From Paraburkholderia haematera (GTDB lineage Bacteria > Pseudomonadota > Gammaproteobacteria > Burkholderiales > Burkholderiaceae), in the NCBI RefSeq assembly GCF_905220975.1, contig NZ_CAJNBK010000009.1:62001-126000 (forward strand): a stretch of DNA of 64,000 nt. Reading direction: 5' to 3'. Positions 55,894 through 64,000 of this stretch are shown in pieces. The translations under genes and the position numbers were made by a program. The notes beneath the pieces are model-generated. The model was not told the DNA's origin. It worked only from the letters and a program-made list of their open reading frames with translations, and made no database searches. Positions within the stretch are counted from its first letter, which is position 1. Each line of letters starts with the position of its first letter.

Positions 55894-55957
55894 TCGATCG
55901 CCGGCCGTTTATCTCACCGGGATAGCGACTGCTGAGGGGCAGCGTGCAGCCGCCCCG

Positions 55958-57553
55958 TTATCTCGAGCTGCGGGACAGCTTCAGTGCGAAATGCAACGCG
56001 AAGCAAGCACCATCGCGGGTCGGCAGGCCGCCCATGATTTGTTCAATCTTGTCGAGGCGGTACTTGAGCGTCTTGGGGTGAATACCGAGCCGGTGCGCGG
56101 CCAATTTGTGGGACTGGCCGGAATCGAAGAAGGTCTCGAGGGTCAGCACGAGCTCGCTTCGTTGCAGCACATCATGCGATGCGAGTTTTCCGACAACGTC
56201 GTCAACCCACCGTTGCGCGGCCGGCTGTGCGGCAATCTGCCGGAACAGAATGTCGAGCGTGACATCCCCATACGCGATGGGGCCATTAGCCAGTTCCGGG
56301 GGGGCGAGCACCAGCACCGCCTCTGCATCCCGTACACTCTGGTATATCTGCGCGGCGGGTTCGACCGGCGCGCCGGACGCGACGTGCCATACCGACGTAC
56401 CGTTGTCGACCAGGCCGCTCCAGATTTGCCTGAGCTTACAGTCGACTGCCGTCCGGGCTTGCTCGATCGACACCCCGGACGCGACCGAAGGCAGCCAGAG
56501 CAGACGTCCGTTCCACTCGAAGACGCGAGGCTTCTGCTCGACCGAATAGATCGCCTGCCAGATGCGGCGTGTTTCCGCATCCCCCTGCGTCCAGATGCCC
56601 TGCAATTCCTCGGCATGCTGAAACAACACCGCCACGCGCACGGTCGACAGGTCGAGGGACTCCGCCGCGGCGAGACTGCGTGCCGCTTCGGCATCCCCTG
56701 CTGACAGATGCCCCATCCAGGTTCTGAACGGCTCGACGTATGTCTCGTCCGCCACCCGAAGTTTGGCCAGCTCCAGCGTCAAGAGCGCCGCGCTCTGATC
56801 CAGCAACGCGGCCTCCGACGGGGACGGCGGAACGGCGTCTGGCGAGTTCACGATCAGGTATCCGTCGATCGGAACGTCAGCGCGCCGGCCGAGCACGGTA
56901 ATCCAGGCCAATTGTCTGACGACGGTCTTTCCGGGCGCGGCATATTGAGGCAACTGGGCGACGACGTCGGCGACCATCCAGTTGTCGGAGGACGCATATA
57001 ACACACCCCGATCGTCGACTACGGCGACCGATCGCCCGAAATGCTCCGCAAGCAATGACACCAGCGCACCCAAGCCGCCGCCGTTCATCATTTCGTTCAG
57101 CAGTTTTTGCTGGACGACGTTTGCCTCGCTGACGAAATACGCGTCCTCACCCTGGACCGCGCAAATGAGGGGCGTCAGGATATCCGCGTAATCCACGTTC
57201 AAAGGCAGCTCGAAGAGCGGCAGAAGAAGTTCGTCCGCCGCACGCAGGACGGCGGGTTGCAAAGGCGCGACGAGCCCGACCTGGAAAACGATCGCGACGC
57301 ACCCGTCCCGCCTCAATTGTCTGATCGCTCTGACTTGCCGGTCCGTGTCGTTTCCCGCGAAATGGAACGTGGTCAGAAACAGGTGATTCCGAAGGTCCCA
57401 TTTGTCCTCGGTCCCTGTCACGGCCTCGAGCACGTTGACGTGACTCACGATGCTCGAAAGCCCCTCCCTGCCGGCAAGAAGGCGCGCTTGCCGCATCCCT
57501 CCGATGCCGGCCGCCCGCTCAACGGTCATTACCACTCTTGTGTCCCCTTGCAT
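55958..57553 (-). CDS. PucR-family transcriptional regulator 2
   Basis: Regulator of about 531 residues, close to PucR 1 over its full length. IGGMRQARLLAGREGLSSIV opens the PucR domain, FQVGLVAPLQPAVLRAADEL follows, and the C-terminal HTH (SGQSHKLAAHRLGIHPKTLK) is identical in its core to the other copy. ATG 57553 is given; a GTG at 57559 aligns with the start of copy 1. It lies upstream of the PhyH-formaldehyde genes and may regulate them, having lost its original DUF917-hydantoinase partners. Confidence 0.9.
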   Translation of the reverse strand: MQGDTRVVMTVERAAGIGGMRQARLLAGREGLSSIVSHVNVLEAVTGTEDKWDLRNHLFLTTFHFAGNDTDRQVRAIRQLRRDGCVAIVFQVGLVAPLQPAVLRAADELLLPLFELPLNVDYADILTPLICAVQGEDAYFVSEANVVQQKLLNEMMNGGGLGALVSLLAEHFGRSVAVVDDRGVLYASSDNWMVADVVAQLPQYAAPGKTVVRQLAWITVLGRRADVPIDGYLIVNSPDAVPPSPSEAALLDQSAALLTLELAKLRVADETYVEPFRTWMGHLSAGDAEAARSLAAAESLDLSTVRVAVLFQHAEELQGIWTQGDAETRRIWQAIYSVEQKPRVFEWNGRLLWLPSVASGVSIEQARTAVDCKLRQIWSGLVDNGTSVWHVASGAPVEPAAQIYQSVRDAEAVLVLAPPELANGPIAYGDVTLDILFRQIAAQPAAQRWVDDVVGKLASHDVLQRSELVLTLETFFDSGQSHKLAAHRLGIHPKTLKYRLDKIEQIMGGLPTRDGACFALHFALKLSRSSR

Positions 57554-57605
57554 CGTCACGACCGAGCCGATCACCCCAACGCTGATCGCCAGTCTTCGGC
57601 AACAT

Positions 57606-57626
57606 GAAGCGTCAAATGATACCCGG
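57606..57626. promoter_or_regulatory. Candidate regulatory motif upstream of PucR 2
   Basis: GAAGCGTCAAATGATACCCGG, sharing GCG(C/T)CAAAT and ATACCCGG with 51487-51505. The conserved position before two paralogous regulators suggests autoregulation, but shared ancestry is an alternative. Confidence 0.35.
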
Positions 57627-58099
57627 AAATAAGCAACGCGACGGTTCGTTCAGCTCCAGCAGTACCTATTCACGAGAATATTTGCAGGGATATATCGATG
57701 CCAAGGGGAAAGTGCAGGATTCCTTAAAGAAGGCGCCGAAAGACAACACGCTGGTGCTGCCTATCGAGTTCGAGACACAGCGCGCGCAGATTTCTTGCAC
57801 TCTGTGGTGATCTCAACGCGAATCGTGACTTTCATTCCCGCTTGCGTCCAGCGTGACTGCAGAAAACCTAGGCAGTCTCCGACGAAACTCCAAAGTTTTT
57901 AACGCTCCCGCCGCATTGTCGCGAGTTCACACAATTATTGTCGCAACGTTGATAGATTTAATACGGTCTACGACTGCGCGGATCTCAATGCCACAGCCCC
58001 AGAACCGGACCAAAATAGCTCCTGGCGTTGCGTGTCCGCCGTTGGTGAAAGCCGCCGCTCGAATGACTGTGGAACGTTAATGGTGGACGACCGCGTCTG

Positions 58100-58127
58100 G
58101 CCGGCAAGCGTCCGTTCGCTCGCCGGC
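58100..58127. repeat. Inverted repeat after the integrase gene
   Basis: GCCGGCAAGCG and CGCTCGCCGGC pair at 10 of 11 positions around a 6-base loop. No T run follows, so it is not a standard terminator; it could be a recombination-associated or RNA structure. Confidence 0.5.
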
Positions 58128-58133
58128 GCCAGC

Positions 58134-58760
58134 TTACACTTCAGTCTGTTCCGCCATTTCAAGCGCGTCGTCCACTTCGATGCCGAGATATCGAACCGTG
58201 CTTTCCAATTTGGTATGGCCGAGGAGCAATTGCACCGCCCTGAGATTCTTGGTACGTCGATAGATCAGCGATGCCTTGGTGCGGCGCATGGTGTGCGTTC
58301 CATAGGCTGCATCATCAAGTCCAATTGACGCGACCCAACGATGTATGACACGCGCATACTGCCGTGTTGAAATATGTGGCGACTCGTGAATTGGGCTGGG
58401 AAAAAGAAAATCCGAACCCGCAAGCTTCGCTGCCTTGATCCAGGCCTCGACGCTTTCGCGGGTTTGCTCGGTGATTTCGAACTGAACCGGCCGTTGCGTT
58501 TTCTGCTGTATAACAGTTGCCCGCGGCGAAACATGTTGGCCGTGACATACGTCAAGGACCCGCAGCTTGGTCAGATCGCAAGCTCTCAACTTGCTATCGA
58601 TTGCCAAGTTAAACATCGCAAGGTCGCGAGGCTGCCTGGATAGCTGGAGCCGGACACGAATCACCCAGATTTCCGGCAGTTTGAGCGGAGGTTTCTGCCC
58701 TGTGAGCTCACCCTTGTTCCAGGGCACTCTCGCCGTACGAGTGACTTTAGTGGTTTCCAC
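58134..58760 (-). CDS. Tyrosine recombinase/integrase (compact)
   Basis: Site-specific recombinase of 208 residues with a catalytic domain and a short N-terminal part. The first Arg is in DSKLRACDLTKLRV, HTMRR gives the HxxR box, LLLGHTKLESTVRYLG gives the last His and the nucleophile Tyr. This small stand-alone type lacks a full core-binding domain. The start is GTG with AAAGGAG upstream, and that ribosome binding site lies in a palindrome. No other phage or transposon gene is near. Confidence 0.85.
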   Translation of the reverse strand: METTKVTRTARVPWNKGELTGQKPPLKLPEIWVIRVRLQLSRQPRDLAMFNLAIDSKLRACDLTKLRVLDVCHGQHVSPRATVIQQKTQRPVQFEITEQTRESVEAWIKAAKLAGSDFLFPSPIHESPHISTRQYARVIHRWVASIGLDDAAYGTHTMRRTKASLIYRRTKNLRAVQLLLGHTKLESTVRYLGIEVDDALEMAEQTEV

Positions 58761-58790
58761 GATCCGCTCCTTTCACGTGAAGGGAGGATC
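58761..58790 (-). promoter_or_regulatory. Palindrome containing the integrase ribosome binding site
   Basis: On the minus strand GATCCTCCCTTCAC pairs imperfectly with GTGAAAGGAGCGGATC. In RNA the AGGAG site would be held in the stem next to the GTG start, so translation could be restrained; alternatively it is a protein-binding palindrome centred on CACGTG. Confidence 0.45.
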
Positions 58791-58815
58791 AGTCTGCGCT
58801 AGCTGCCAACGGTCA

Positions 58816-59043
58816 CTACCCGACCCTAAGCGGTCTACCAATTGCCGCAGATCGAGCGGCCGGTTTTCGAACTTCACCGGTCGTGCAGCCTAGGCCAGAA
58901 CTGAGTGGCGGGCTCGTACCCGGCGCGACGAACACCGTGCTGTTCTGGTGGGCGACGTTGATGGCACGGTTCTCGTCGAGCGGTTCGTGCGCATAGCCGA
59001 CACGCAGTTCTACATTGGCCAGCTTAAGCGTATCGCCGAATGC
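58816..59043 (-). pseudogene. Unidentified gene fragment
   Basis: A frame open between two stops reads GDTLKLANVELRVGYAHEPL, then DENRAINVAHQNSTVFVAPG, which looks like genuine protein, with no start codon context. It then loses quality. The parent family was not recognised. It may be debris left by recombination near the integrase. Confidence 0.3.
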
Positions 59044-59077
59044 CTAGTCGACCGTCCCCCCAACATACGAAGCCCCT

Positions 59078-59851
59078 TCAGACGGGGGTGTAGATCGAGA
59101 GTTTCAGCGACGGGTCGTCGTTCGCCTGAAACGTAGCGTATTCGTAACGTTGAGTGCCACGCTGGGGATGCGCGAGTACCTTCTGCCCGGATGCGCCACC
59201 GCGGACATCGTGCGCGCTCCACCACCGCGCAAACTCCGGACTATGCGAACGAAGGCGTTCCACTAGCTCTACGAACGACGAGTCGGCGGCAAACAGATCA
59301 TGCGTCGTGCGAAAGAGGGCGATCATGCGGCGCGCTTCGTTCACCCAGGCGGATCCGAACAGCCGCCGCGCTTCGGGTTCGATGAACATGAAAATGAGGA
59401 TGTTGTGGTCCGCCTCCGCCAGGCGAGCGAACCCGAACAGATCCGCAGCCGCCTGGTTCCACTTCAGGATGTCCCACCGCCGGCCGGTCACGTATGCCGG
59501 CAGGGGCAGGTTTGAAACGATGCGCGCGATCGCCGGCGGAACGCTCTCCGGCGCAAATGTACCTTGGTCATTGCAGCGGGCGAGCGTCCGCAGATGTGCG
59601 GCCTCTGCTTTTCCAAGGCGCAGGGCATGAGCAAGTGCGTCGAGGGTGGCATCGGAGGGACTGACCGTTCGCCCCTGCTCGAGCCGCACATACCAGTCAA
59701 CGCCAATGCCCGCCAGTTCGGCAACTTCTTCCCGCCGCAGACCCGGCGTGCGACGGCGCCGGCCGCTTCTGAGCACGCCCGCATCCGGGACCAGATTCTC
59801 CCGGCGCGAGCGCAGGAAATCACCAAACTCACTCAGTCTCGCTGCTGGCAT
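59078..59851 (-). CDS. XRE/MmyB-type transcriptional regulator
   Basis: Regulator of 257 residues. The N-terminal helix-turn-helix includes TPGLRREEVAELAGIGVDWY and VRLEQGRTVSPSDATLDAL. The rest is the MmyB-like ligand-binding domain (PAYVTGRRWDILKWNQAAAD, ending YTPV). Such proteins usually repress or activate a divergent oxidoreductase gene, and here an alcohol dehydrogenase is divergent 110 bp away. Confidence 0.9.
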   Translation of the reverse strand: MPAARLSEFGDFLRSRRENLVPDAGVLRSGRRRRTPGLRREEVAELAGIGVDWYVRLEQGRTVSPSDATLDALAHALRLGKAEAAHLRTLARCNDQGTFAPESVPPAIARIVSNLPLPAYVTGRRWDILKWNQAAADLFGFARLAEADHNILIFMFIEPEARRLFGSAWVNEARRMIALFRTTHDLFAADSSFVELVERLRSHSPEFARWWSAHDVRGGASGQKVLAHPQRGTQRYEYATFQANDDPSLKLSIYTPV

Positions 59852-59879
59852 GTTCGTCTCGCAAGGGGGGTACGCAAGA

Positions 59880-59927
59880 ATCCTAGGATAGTACCAGGCC
59901 TTGTTGTCTATTCTGGGCTCGCCAGAA
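59880..59927. promoter_or_regulatory. Candidate operator between the MmyB-type regulator and the dehydrogenase
   Basis: The 110-bp divergent region holds a 10-bp perfect palindrome ATCCTAGGAT (59880-59889) and a perfect 6-bp inverted repeat TTCTGG-5-CCAGAA (59911-59927). Either could bind the regulator. Confidence 0.4.
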
Positions 59928-59961
59928 TGACGTCGTCAAACCATCTTTGAGGAGGACGACG

Positions 59962-61041
59962 ATGAAAGCTGCAATCCTGCATTCGCTTGACCGACCGCTT
60001 GAGATTGCGCAGATACCGAATCCGGAAATCGGGACGGGCGAGGTGATCGTGGATGTCGTCGCCGCGCCGGTGCTGCCATACGCCAACGAAGTGTTCAATG
60101 GTCAGCGTCGTTATCCGATCGAGCTGCCCATAGTGCCCGGCTGCGGCGCGATCGGCCGCGTGAGCGCAATCGGCCCTGACGCTACGCATCTGAAGGCTGG
60201 CGACTGGGTGTTCTGCGATCCGACTGTGCGCTCGCGCGACGACGCCTTGATTCCCGATATTGCGCTACAGGGCTGGAGTTCACGAGGCGAGGGTGGCCTG
60301 CGTCTGCAACGGTACTTTCATGATGGCCCGTTCGCTGAACAGGTGCGTGTGCCGACCGAGAACGCGATTCGAATCGGTGAGATCGATTCGGACGAGGCGG
60401 GGCGGTGGTGTGCGCTCAACGTCATGCTCGTGCCCTATGGGGGGCTGCTTTCGGCTGCGCTGCGGGCGGGCGAGACGCTGCTCGTGAGCGGTGCTACCGG
60501 CAACTTCGGCAGTGCCTGCGTGGCCGTCGCGCTAGCTATGGGGGCGCGTTGCGTGGTTGCCCCGGGTCGCAATGCACAAGCGCTCGACGATCTGAAACAG
60601 CGGTTCGGCGAACGTGTGCGCCCGGTCAAACTTTCAGGCGATGAGCAGGCGGACCGAGAACGGATGCAACAGGCGGCTCCTTGTCCGATCGATTGCGTAA
60701 TCGATCTGTTGCCGCCCTCGGCACCCACCACGGCCGTGCGTGCCGCTCTGATGGCCGTGCGCCCGTACGGTCGCGTCGTTTTGATGGGTGGCGTGGGAAT
60801 GCTGGGCGGCGCAGGGCTCGACCTGCCGTATCCATGGATCATGCGCAACGACATCACAATACGCGGCAAATGGATGTATCCGACGGAAGCTGTGACGCTC
60901 ATGGCGGGTCTGATCCGCTCCGGCTTGCTGGATCCTGGACATTTCGACATCAAGACATTCCCGCTCGTCGATGCCAACGATGCGGTATCCCATGCGGCTG
61001 CGAACGGAGGTCCATTCAGAATGACCGTGATACGGCCTTAG
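59962..61041 (+). CDS. Alcohol dehydrogenase-like MDR oxidoreductase
   Basis: Cytosolic medium-chain dehydrogenase/reductase of 359 residues. The N-terminal catalytic half has PIVPGCGAIGRVSAIGPDAT where zinc enzymes usually have GHE, and the structural-zinc Cys cluster is absent, so it may work without zinc. The nucleotide-binding loop is VSGATGNFGSACVAVALAMG. GGAGG lies before ATG 59962; an earlier alternative start adds five residues. The substrate is unknown; control by the divergent MmyB-type protein is likely. Confidence 0.87.
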   Translation: MKAAILHSLDRPLEIAQIPNPEIGTGEVIVDVVAAPVLPYANEVFNGQRRYPIELPIVPGCGAIGRVSAIGPDATHLKAGDWVFCDPTVRSRDDALIPDIALQGWSSRGEGGLRLQRYFHDGPFAEQVRVPTENAIRIGEIDSDEAGRWCALNVMLVPYGGLLSAALRAGETLLVSGATGNFGSACVAVALAMGARCVVAPGRNAQALDDLKQRFGERVRPVKLSGDEQADRERMQQAAPCPIDCVIDLLPPSAPTTAVRAALMAVRPYGRVVLMGGVGMLGGAGLDLPYPWIMRNDITIRGKWMYPTEAVTLMAGLIRSGLLDPGHFDIKTFPLVDANDAVSHAAANGGPFRMTVIRP

Positions 61042-61710
61042 CCAGCGATTGCGGCAGGGGTCGGCCTTGCATTGGTAATGGATTCACGCGAGCAAGCGCT
61101 GGAACGGCTTGTGGACACCTGCTGGCCGATGAGGTCGGGCTAAGCCCGACCTGTTGCTGTCCGTCGAGAAGACAACATCCAACGGCCGGTTGCACCATTT
61201 CGATGAAGGCGCCGTCGTGATGAAGTTGGAATTCGCAATGGCAGCTTTCCGGCGGTTTGTGCGAACGCGTACTTCCGGCCACCAAGAGTCATTCGCCGGC
61301 AGCGTCGATTGGACATCAAGGCGACCGCGGCACACCGGCAACCGGCCGTTCGACAGGTGTTGCTGAAAGACTGGGGCCGACAATGCGCGCTTCCATCGGC
61401 TCGCACCAGCTGGACAGTATCCCAGGTTCCTCCGAAGGTCGAATACACGCCGAGTAAAATGGGAATTGCGCTCGGACCCTCATCGAGGTGCTCATCGAAT
61501 GGGCCGAAATGCGGCAGCAAATACTCGGGTGGCCCCCAACCCGGTAACGGTGCAGGTATTTCCGGAAGCCCGGTAGGTCGCTTCGAGCTGATGGTCACGC
61601 GACTGCCCCTTCGCGCCGATTCCCCCGTGCTCCGAACTGGATTGACGCGGCCGACGTATGTCAGTCACGATGATCGTCCGGGCTGTCGGGCCGTCTTGTA
61701 GTTCACCAGG
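61042..61710. other. Intergenic region with possible debris
   Basis: A minus-strand frame starting at 61598 begins protein-like (EYLLPHFGPFDEHLDEGPSA, GVYSTFGGTWDTVQLV) and then degrades into repeat-like sequence near 61140-61370. It may be a broken gene. Nothing else supported. Confidence 0.35.
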
Positions 61711-62244
61711 CTAGTCATTGCGTCGCAGCAGTCGAGATTCCGGGCGAGCAGGAGCGCCGCTGGGGTCGTTCAGGTCGTCGAGCCTTTTCATATCCCGGAT
61801 CATCTGGAAAAGATCACGCATTGAATCAAGATCAAGCAGTCTCAAAAACGCAAAGGTATCCTGATAAGCTCGCATCCAGGGGCTCATTGCGGAAGCCACA
61901 GCTTTTCGTCCCTCGGTCGTCACGGCGAGCTGACGTGTCCGCCGATCTCCCTTGTGGATGATCGATGAGATGAGCTTGCGACGGAACAATGGTGCCAGAT
62001 TGGCCGACAGGTTCGATCGGTCCATTGCCAGTTCTGCTGCCATGTCGCCGAAAACCATTGGTTCGCGTAGATGTAGCAAGGCGAGCATACAAAACTGGGA
62101 TGCGTTGACGTCGGTATCCCGCAGCGCTTCGTCGAAATGAGCCCATAAAGCGCGCATTGCGCGCTGGGCGAAAAAATGGTTGAGCGCGAGAGCGGAGATT
62201 TCTCCGATTGCGAGCATCGACGACTCGCAATTCTGACTTTCCAT
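61711..62244 (-). CDS. MarR-family transcriptional regulator
   Basis: Regulator of 177 residues. The winged helix is visible as FGDMAAELAMDRSNLSANLA then PLFRRKLISSIIHKGDRRTR with the wing, followed by QLAVTTEGRKAV. ATG 62244 is taken over a longer frame. It lies downstream of an SDR gene on the same strand and an RND pump gene beyond that, so it may control efflux or redox genes. Confidence 0.88.
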   Translation of the reverse strand: MESQNCESSMLAIGEISALALNHFFAQRAMRALWAHFDEALRDTDVNASQFCMLALLHLREPMVFGDMAAELAMDRSNLSANLAPLFRRKLISSIIHKGDRRTRQLAVTTEGRKAVASAMSPWMRAYQDTFAFLRLLDLDSMRDLFQMIRDMKRLDDLNDPSGAPARPESRLLRRND

Positions 62245-62413
62245 ATGTGCGGTTCCGGGTGCGTACGGGCTCGGTTGCAAAGAGTTCCGTGCTGCTGCGG
62301 GCCGTCGTTGCAAGGCGCCGAAGTTGTCATGACCATGGACGCCTGAAGCTAATCACTCGTCGGCGCAGGGCGGGCCCGCGAACGTGATGCACGTTGCGGC
62401 GGGAGAGAGGATT

Positions 62414-63220
62414 TCACGCGAGCCCGAATGTTTTCCTCAAGCTTGCATCCACGGGGCCGGAGGGCATGAAGCGCCGCAATTTGCGCAACAAGGATGCTTC
62501 GCCGGCCGGCGTGCGACGCATACGCCAGGTACCGAGCGCCGCTTCAACGATTGTCTTCGCTACGCCGTCGGGCGCGGGGGCGCCATTGACACTGTTGACG
62601 ACTGCGCTTGATGCAAGGACCCGCTCGCGATCATAGTCGGCGATCTTCGAACTCACCTCCGGTGCATTGACATCGAGATTTGTGCGGGTAAAGGACGGCT
62701 CGACCAACGATACTCGGATACCGAACTGGCGCACCTCATGATCCAGTGTCTCGGTCAGCCCTTCGACGGCATGCTTGGACGCGGAGTAGAGTCCCATGTA
62801 GGGGGCGGGCAAGAACCCGAGCACCGAACTGACATTGATGATCCTTCCGCCATGTTGTGCACGCATATGGGGAAGTACTGCCTGCGTCGTGCGCAGAATG
62901 CTGAAGACGTTGGTATCGAACAGCGACAAGGCCTCGGCGGCCGAAGTTTCCTCCACGGCACCGATCAGGCTCGTTCCCGCATTATTGACGAGGACGTCGA
63001 TTCGCCCGGTGCGTTCGATGACGGACTGGATTCCGGCCTGGACCGAAGCATCGTCGCGAACATCCATCTCGACAAGCTCGACTCCGGAGATAGGCACCGC
63101 TTTTGCAATGCTGCGTACTGTGCCAAACACGCGGCAATCTCGCCTCGTAAACCTCTCGGCGGTGGCGCGTCCGATACCCGATGACACGCCGGTCACAACG
63201 ACAACCGTGGAATGCGACAT
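62414..63220 (-). CDS. Short-chain dehydrogenase/reductase
   Basis: Classical SDR of 268 residues. Nucleotide-binding TGVSSGIGRATAERF lies near the N-terminus, VLVNNAGTS follows, and the catalytic centre is INVSSVLGFLPAPYMGLYSA then SKHAVEG with Tyr and Lys in YxxxK. GGAGC lies before ATG 63220. It is 31 bp after the RND pump gene, probably in the same transcript. Substrate unknown. Confidence 0.9.
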   Translation of the reverse strand: MSHSTVVVVTGVSSGIGRATAERFTRRDCRVFGTVRSIAKAVPISGVELVEMDVRDDASVQAGIQSVIERTGRIDVLVNNAGTSLIGAVEETSAAEALSLFDTNVFSILRTTQAVLPHMRAQHGGRIINVSSVLGFLPAPYMGLYSASKHAVEGLTETLDHEVRQFGIRVSLVEPSFTRTNLDVNAPEVSSKIADYDRERVLASSAVVNSVNGAPAPDGVAKTIVEAALGTWRMRRTPAGEASLLRKLRRFMPSGPVDASLRKTFGLA

Positions 63221-63251
63221 GAAAAGCTCCGTTTGGTGATTTGATGGTGTT

Positions 63252-64000
63252 TCAACGCGCGTCGAGCGCATCCTGGGTCATCGGTTCGGAGCGCGAAGAC
63301 TGGTGATTCCGGCTCTTGTGCGAACCCGCAGGGCTGCCGGGGCGGATCCTGAACCAGATCGCGAACATGGCCGGCAGGAACACCAGCGTGAGAATCGTTC
63401 CGGCTAACGTGCCGCCGATCAGCGTGTAGGCGAGCGTTCCCCAGAACACCGAATGCGTCAGCGGGATGAATGCCAGGATCGCCGCCATGGCCGTGAGGAT
63501 CACCGGGCGCGCCCGCTGCACAGTGGCTTCGACGACCGCATGGAACGGATCCAGCCCGGCATGTTCGTTCTGGTGAATCTGCCCGATCAGGATCAGCGTG
63601 TTGCGCATCAGGATGCCCGAGAGCGCGATGAGGCCGACCAGCGCGTTGATGCCGAACGGCTGCCGGAACAGGATCAATGTCGGAACGACGCCAATGAGGC
63701 CGAGCGGACTCGTCAGGAACACCATCACCATCGCCGAGATCGAGCGAACCTGGAGAATGATGATGATCAGCGTGATCGCCAGCATGATCGGGAACAGCGG
63801 CAGCATCGCAGTCGTCGCTTTGCCCGATTCCTCGATGGAGCCAGCCTGCTCGATCCGGTAGCCGGTCGGCAGCTTCGCGATGATCGGCTGAAGCTGCCTG
63901 GTGATTGCCGTCGATACGTCCGGTGGCTGCAGATTTTCGGCAATGTCGCCACGTACCGTGATCGTCGGCACGCGGTCGCGCCAGCGCATGATCGGCTCCT
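63252..64000 (-). CDS. RND efflux/transport permease, C-terminal part (runs off the window)
   Basis: The last 249 residues or so of an inner-membrane RND pump. The frame continues without a stop to the window edge. Visible are MRWRDRVPTITVRGDI, a block of membrane segments (TAMLPLFPIMLAITLIIIIL, SPLGLIGVVPTLILF) and RARPVILTAMAAILAFIPLT, the conserved motif before the last segments. The gene end overlaps nothing and is followed by the SDR gene. Confidence 0.88.
   Translation of the reverse strand, partial: EPIMRWRDRVPTITVRGDIAENLQPPDVSTAITRQLQPIIAKLPTGYRIEQAGSIEESGKATTAMLPLFPIMLAITLIIIILQVRSISAMVMVFLTSPLGLIGVVPTLILFRQPFGINALVGLIALSGILMRNTLILIGQIHQNEHAGLDPFHAVVEATVQRARPVILTAMAAILAFIPLTHSVFWGTLAYTLIGGTLAGTILTLVFLPAMFAIWFRIRPGSPAGSHKSRNHQSSRSEPMTQDALDAR

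Larger units (their letters stand above)
57554..58133. other. Upstream region of PucR 2
   Basis: The left part is similar to the region upstream of PucR 1. A plus-strand frame of 68 codons (57604-57810) has no ribosome binding site or known family. The right end holds a strong hairpin at 58100-58127 just beyond the integrase stop. Confidence 0.45.

Noticed and set aside
1..64000. tRNA, rRNA, CRISPR array or insertion sequence
   Set aside because: None seen: no array of regular repeats, no transposase with terminal repeats, no recognisable RNA gene. A tRNA search program could still find one missed by eye.

Overview
The window looks like a high-GC betaproteobacterial replicon, most likely Paraburkholderia or a close relative. 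The evidence is the gene repertoire: a full-length NdvB cyclic glucan synthase, a DUF3138 porin, entericidin, DUF1488 and HicB-type proteins, many LysR and PucR regulators, and glutathione-dependent formaldehyde oxidation. No rRNA, tRNA or CRISPR was recognised. Assignments rest on reading motifs; no database search was run.

Layout. 0.7-2.7 kb: an exported phosphoesterase with its terminator. 3.5-14.0 kb (minus): a nucleoside salvage block with a Tsx-like channel, a BMP-type binding protein, a two-domain ABC ATPase, two permeases, a terminator, a broken flavin reductase, three LysR regulators and an adenosine-deaminase-like enzyme. 14.5-20.8 kb (minus): a seven-gene operon with a free-standing Rieske protein, two oxygenase catalytic subunits that have lost their Rieske cores, a GST-like protein, a phthalate-dioxygenase-type reductase, FrmA and FghA. 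21.6-28.7 kb: a divergent AroQ, a broken shikimate-type transporter and a string of small genes. 28.7-37.3 kb: ndvB. 37.4-40.7 kb: small hypotheticals and a secreted hydrolase. 41.1-51.4 kb (minus): PucR, DUF917, hydantoinase/oxoprolinase, a PotFGHI-like ABC importer and a porin. 51.8-57.6 kb (minus): a second PucR with a collapsed remnant of the same module, a PhyH-type dioxygenase and a complete formaldehyde pathway (FrmA, Gfa, FghA). 58.1-64.0 kb: a lone integrase, a MmyB-type regulator divergent from an alcohol dehydrogenase, MarR, an SDR and the end of an RND pump.

Main interpretation. The 14.5-20.8 kb operon resembles NdmC/NdmD/NdmE of bacterial caffeine N-demethylation, where NdmC lacks a Rieske centre, NdmD is a reductase with an extra Rieske domain and NdmE is GST-like. 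Here the NdmD-like parts are two separate genes and there are two NdmC-like paralogs. Formaldehyde from demethylation would go to FrmA and FghA. The adjoining nucleoside transporter and deaminase suggest an N-methylated purine or nucleoside as substrate; this is inference. The 51.8-57.6 kb block pairs another candidate oxidative demethylase (PhyH) with formaldehyde disposal, next to importer and cyclic-amide hydrolase genes. Together the window looks like a catabolic region for N-methylated heterocycles that has undergone duplication and deletion.
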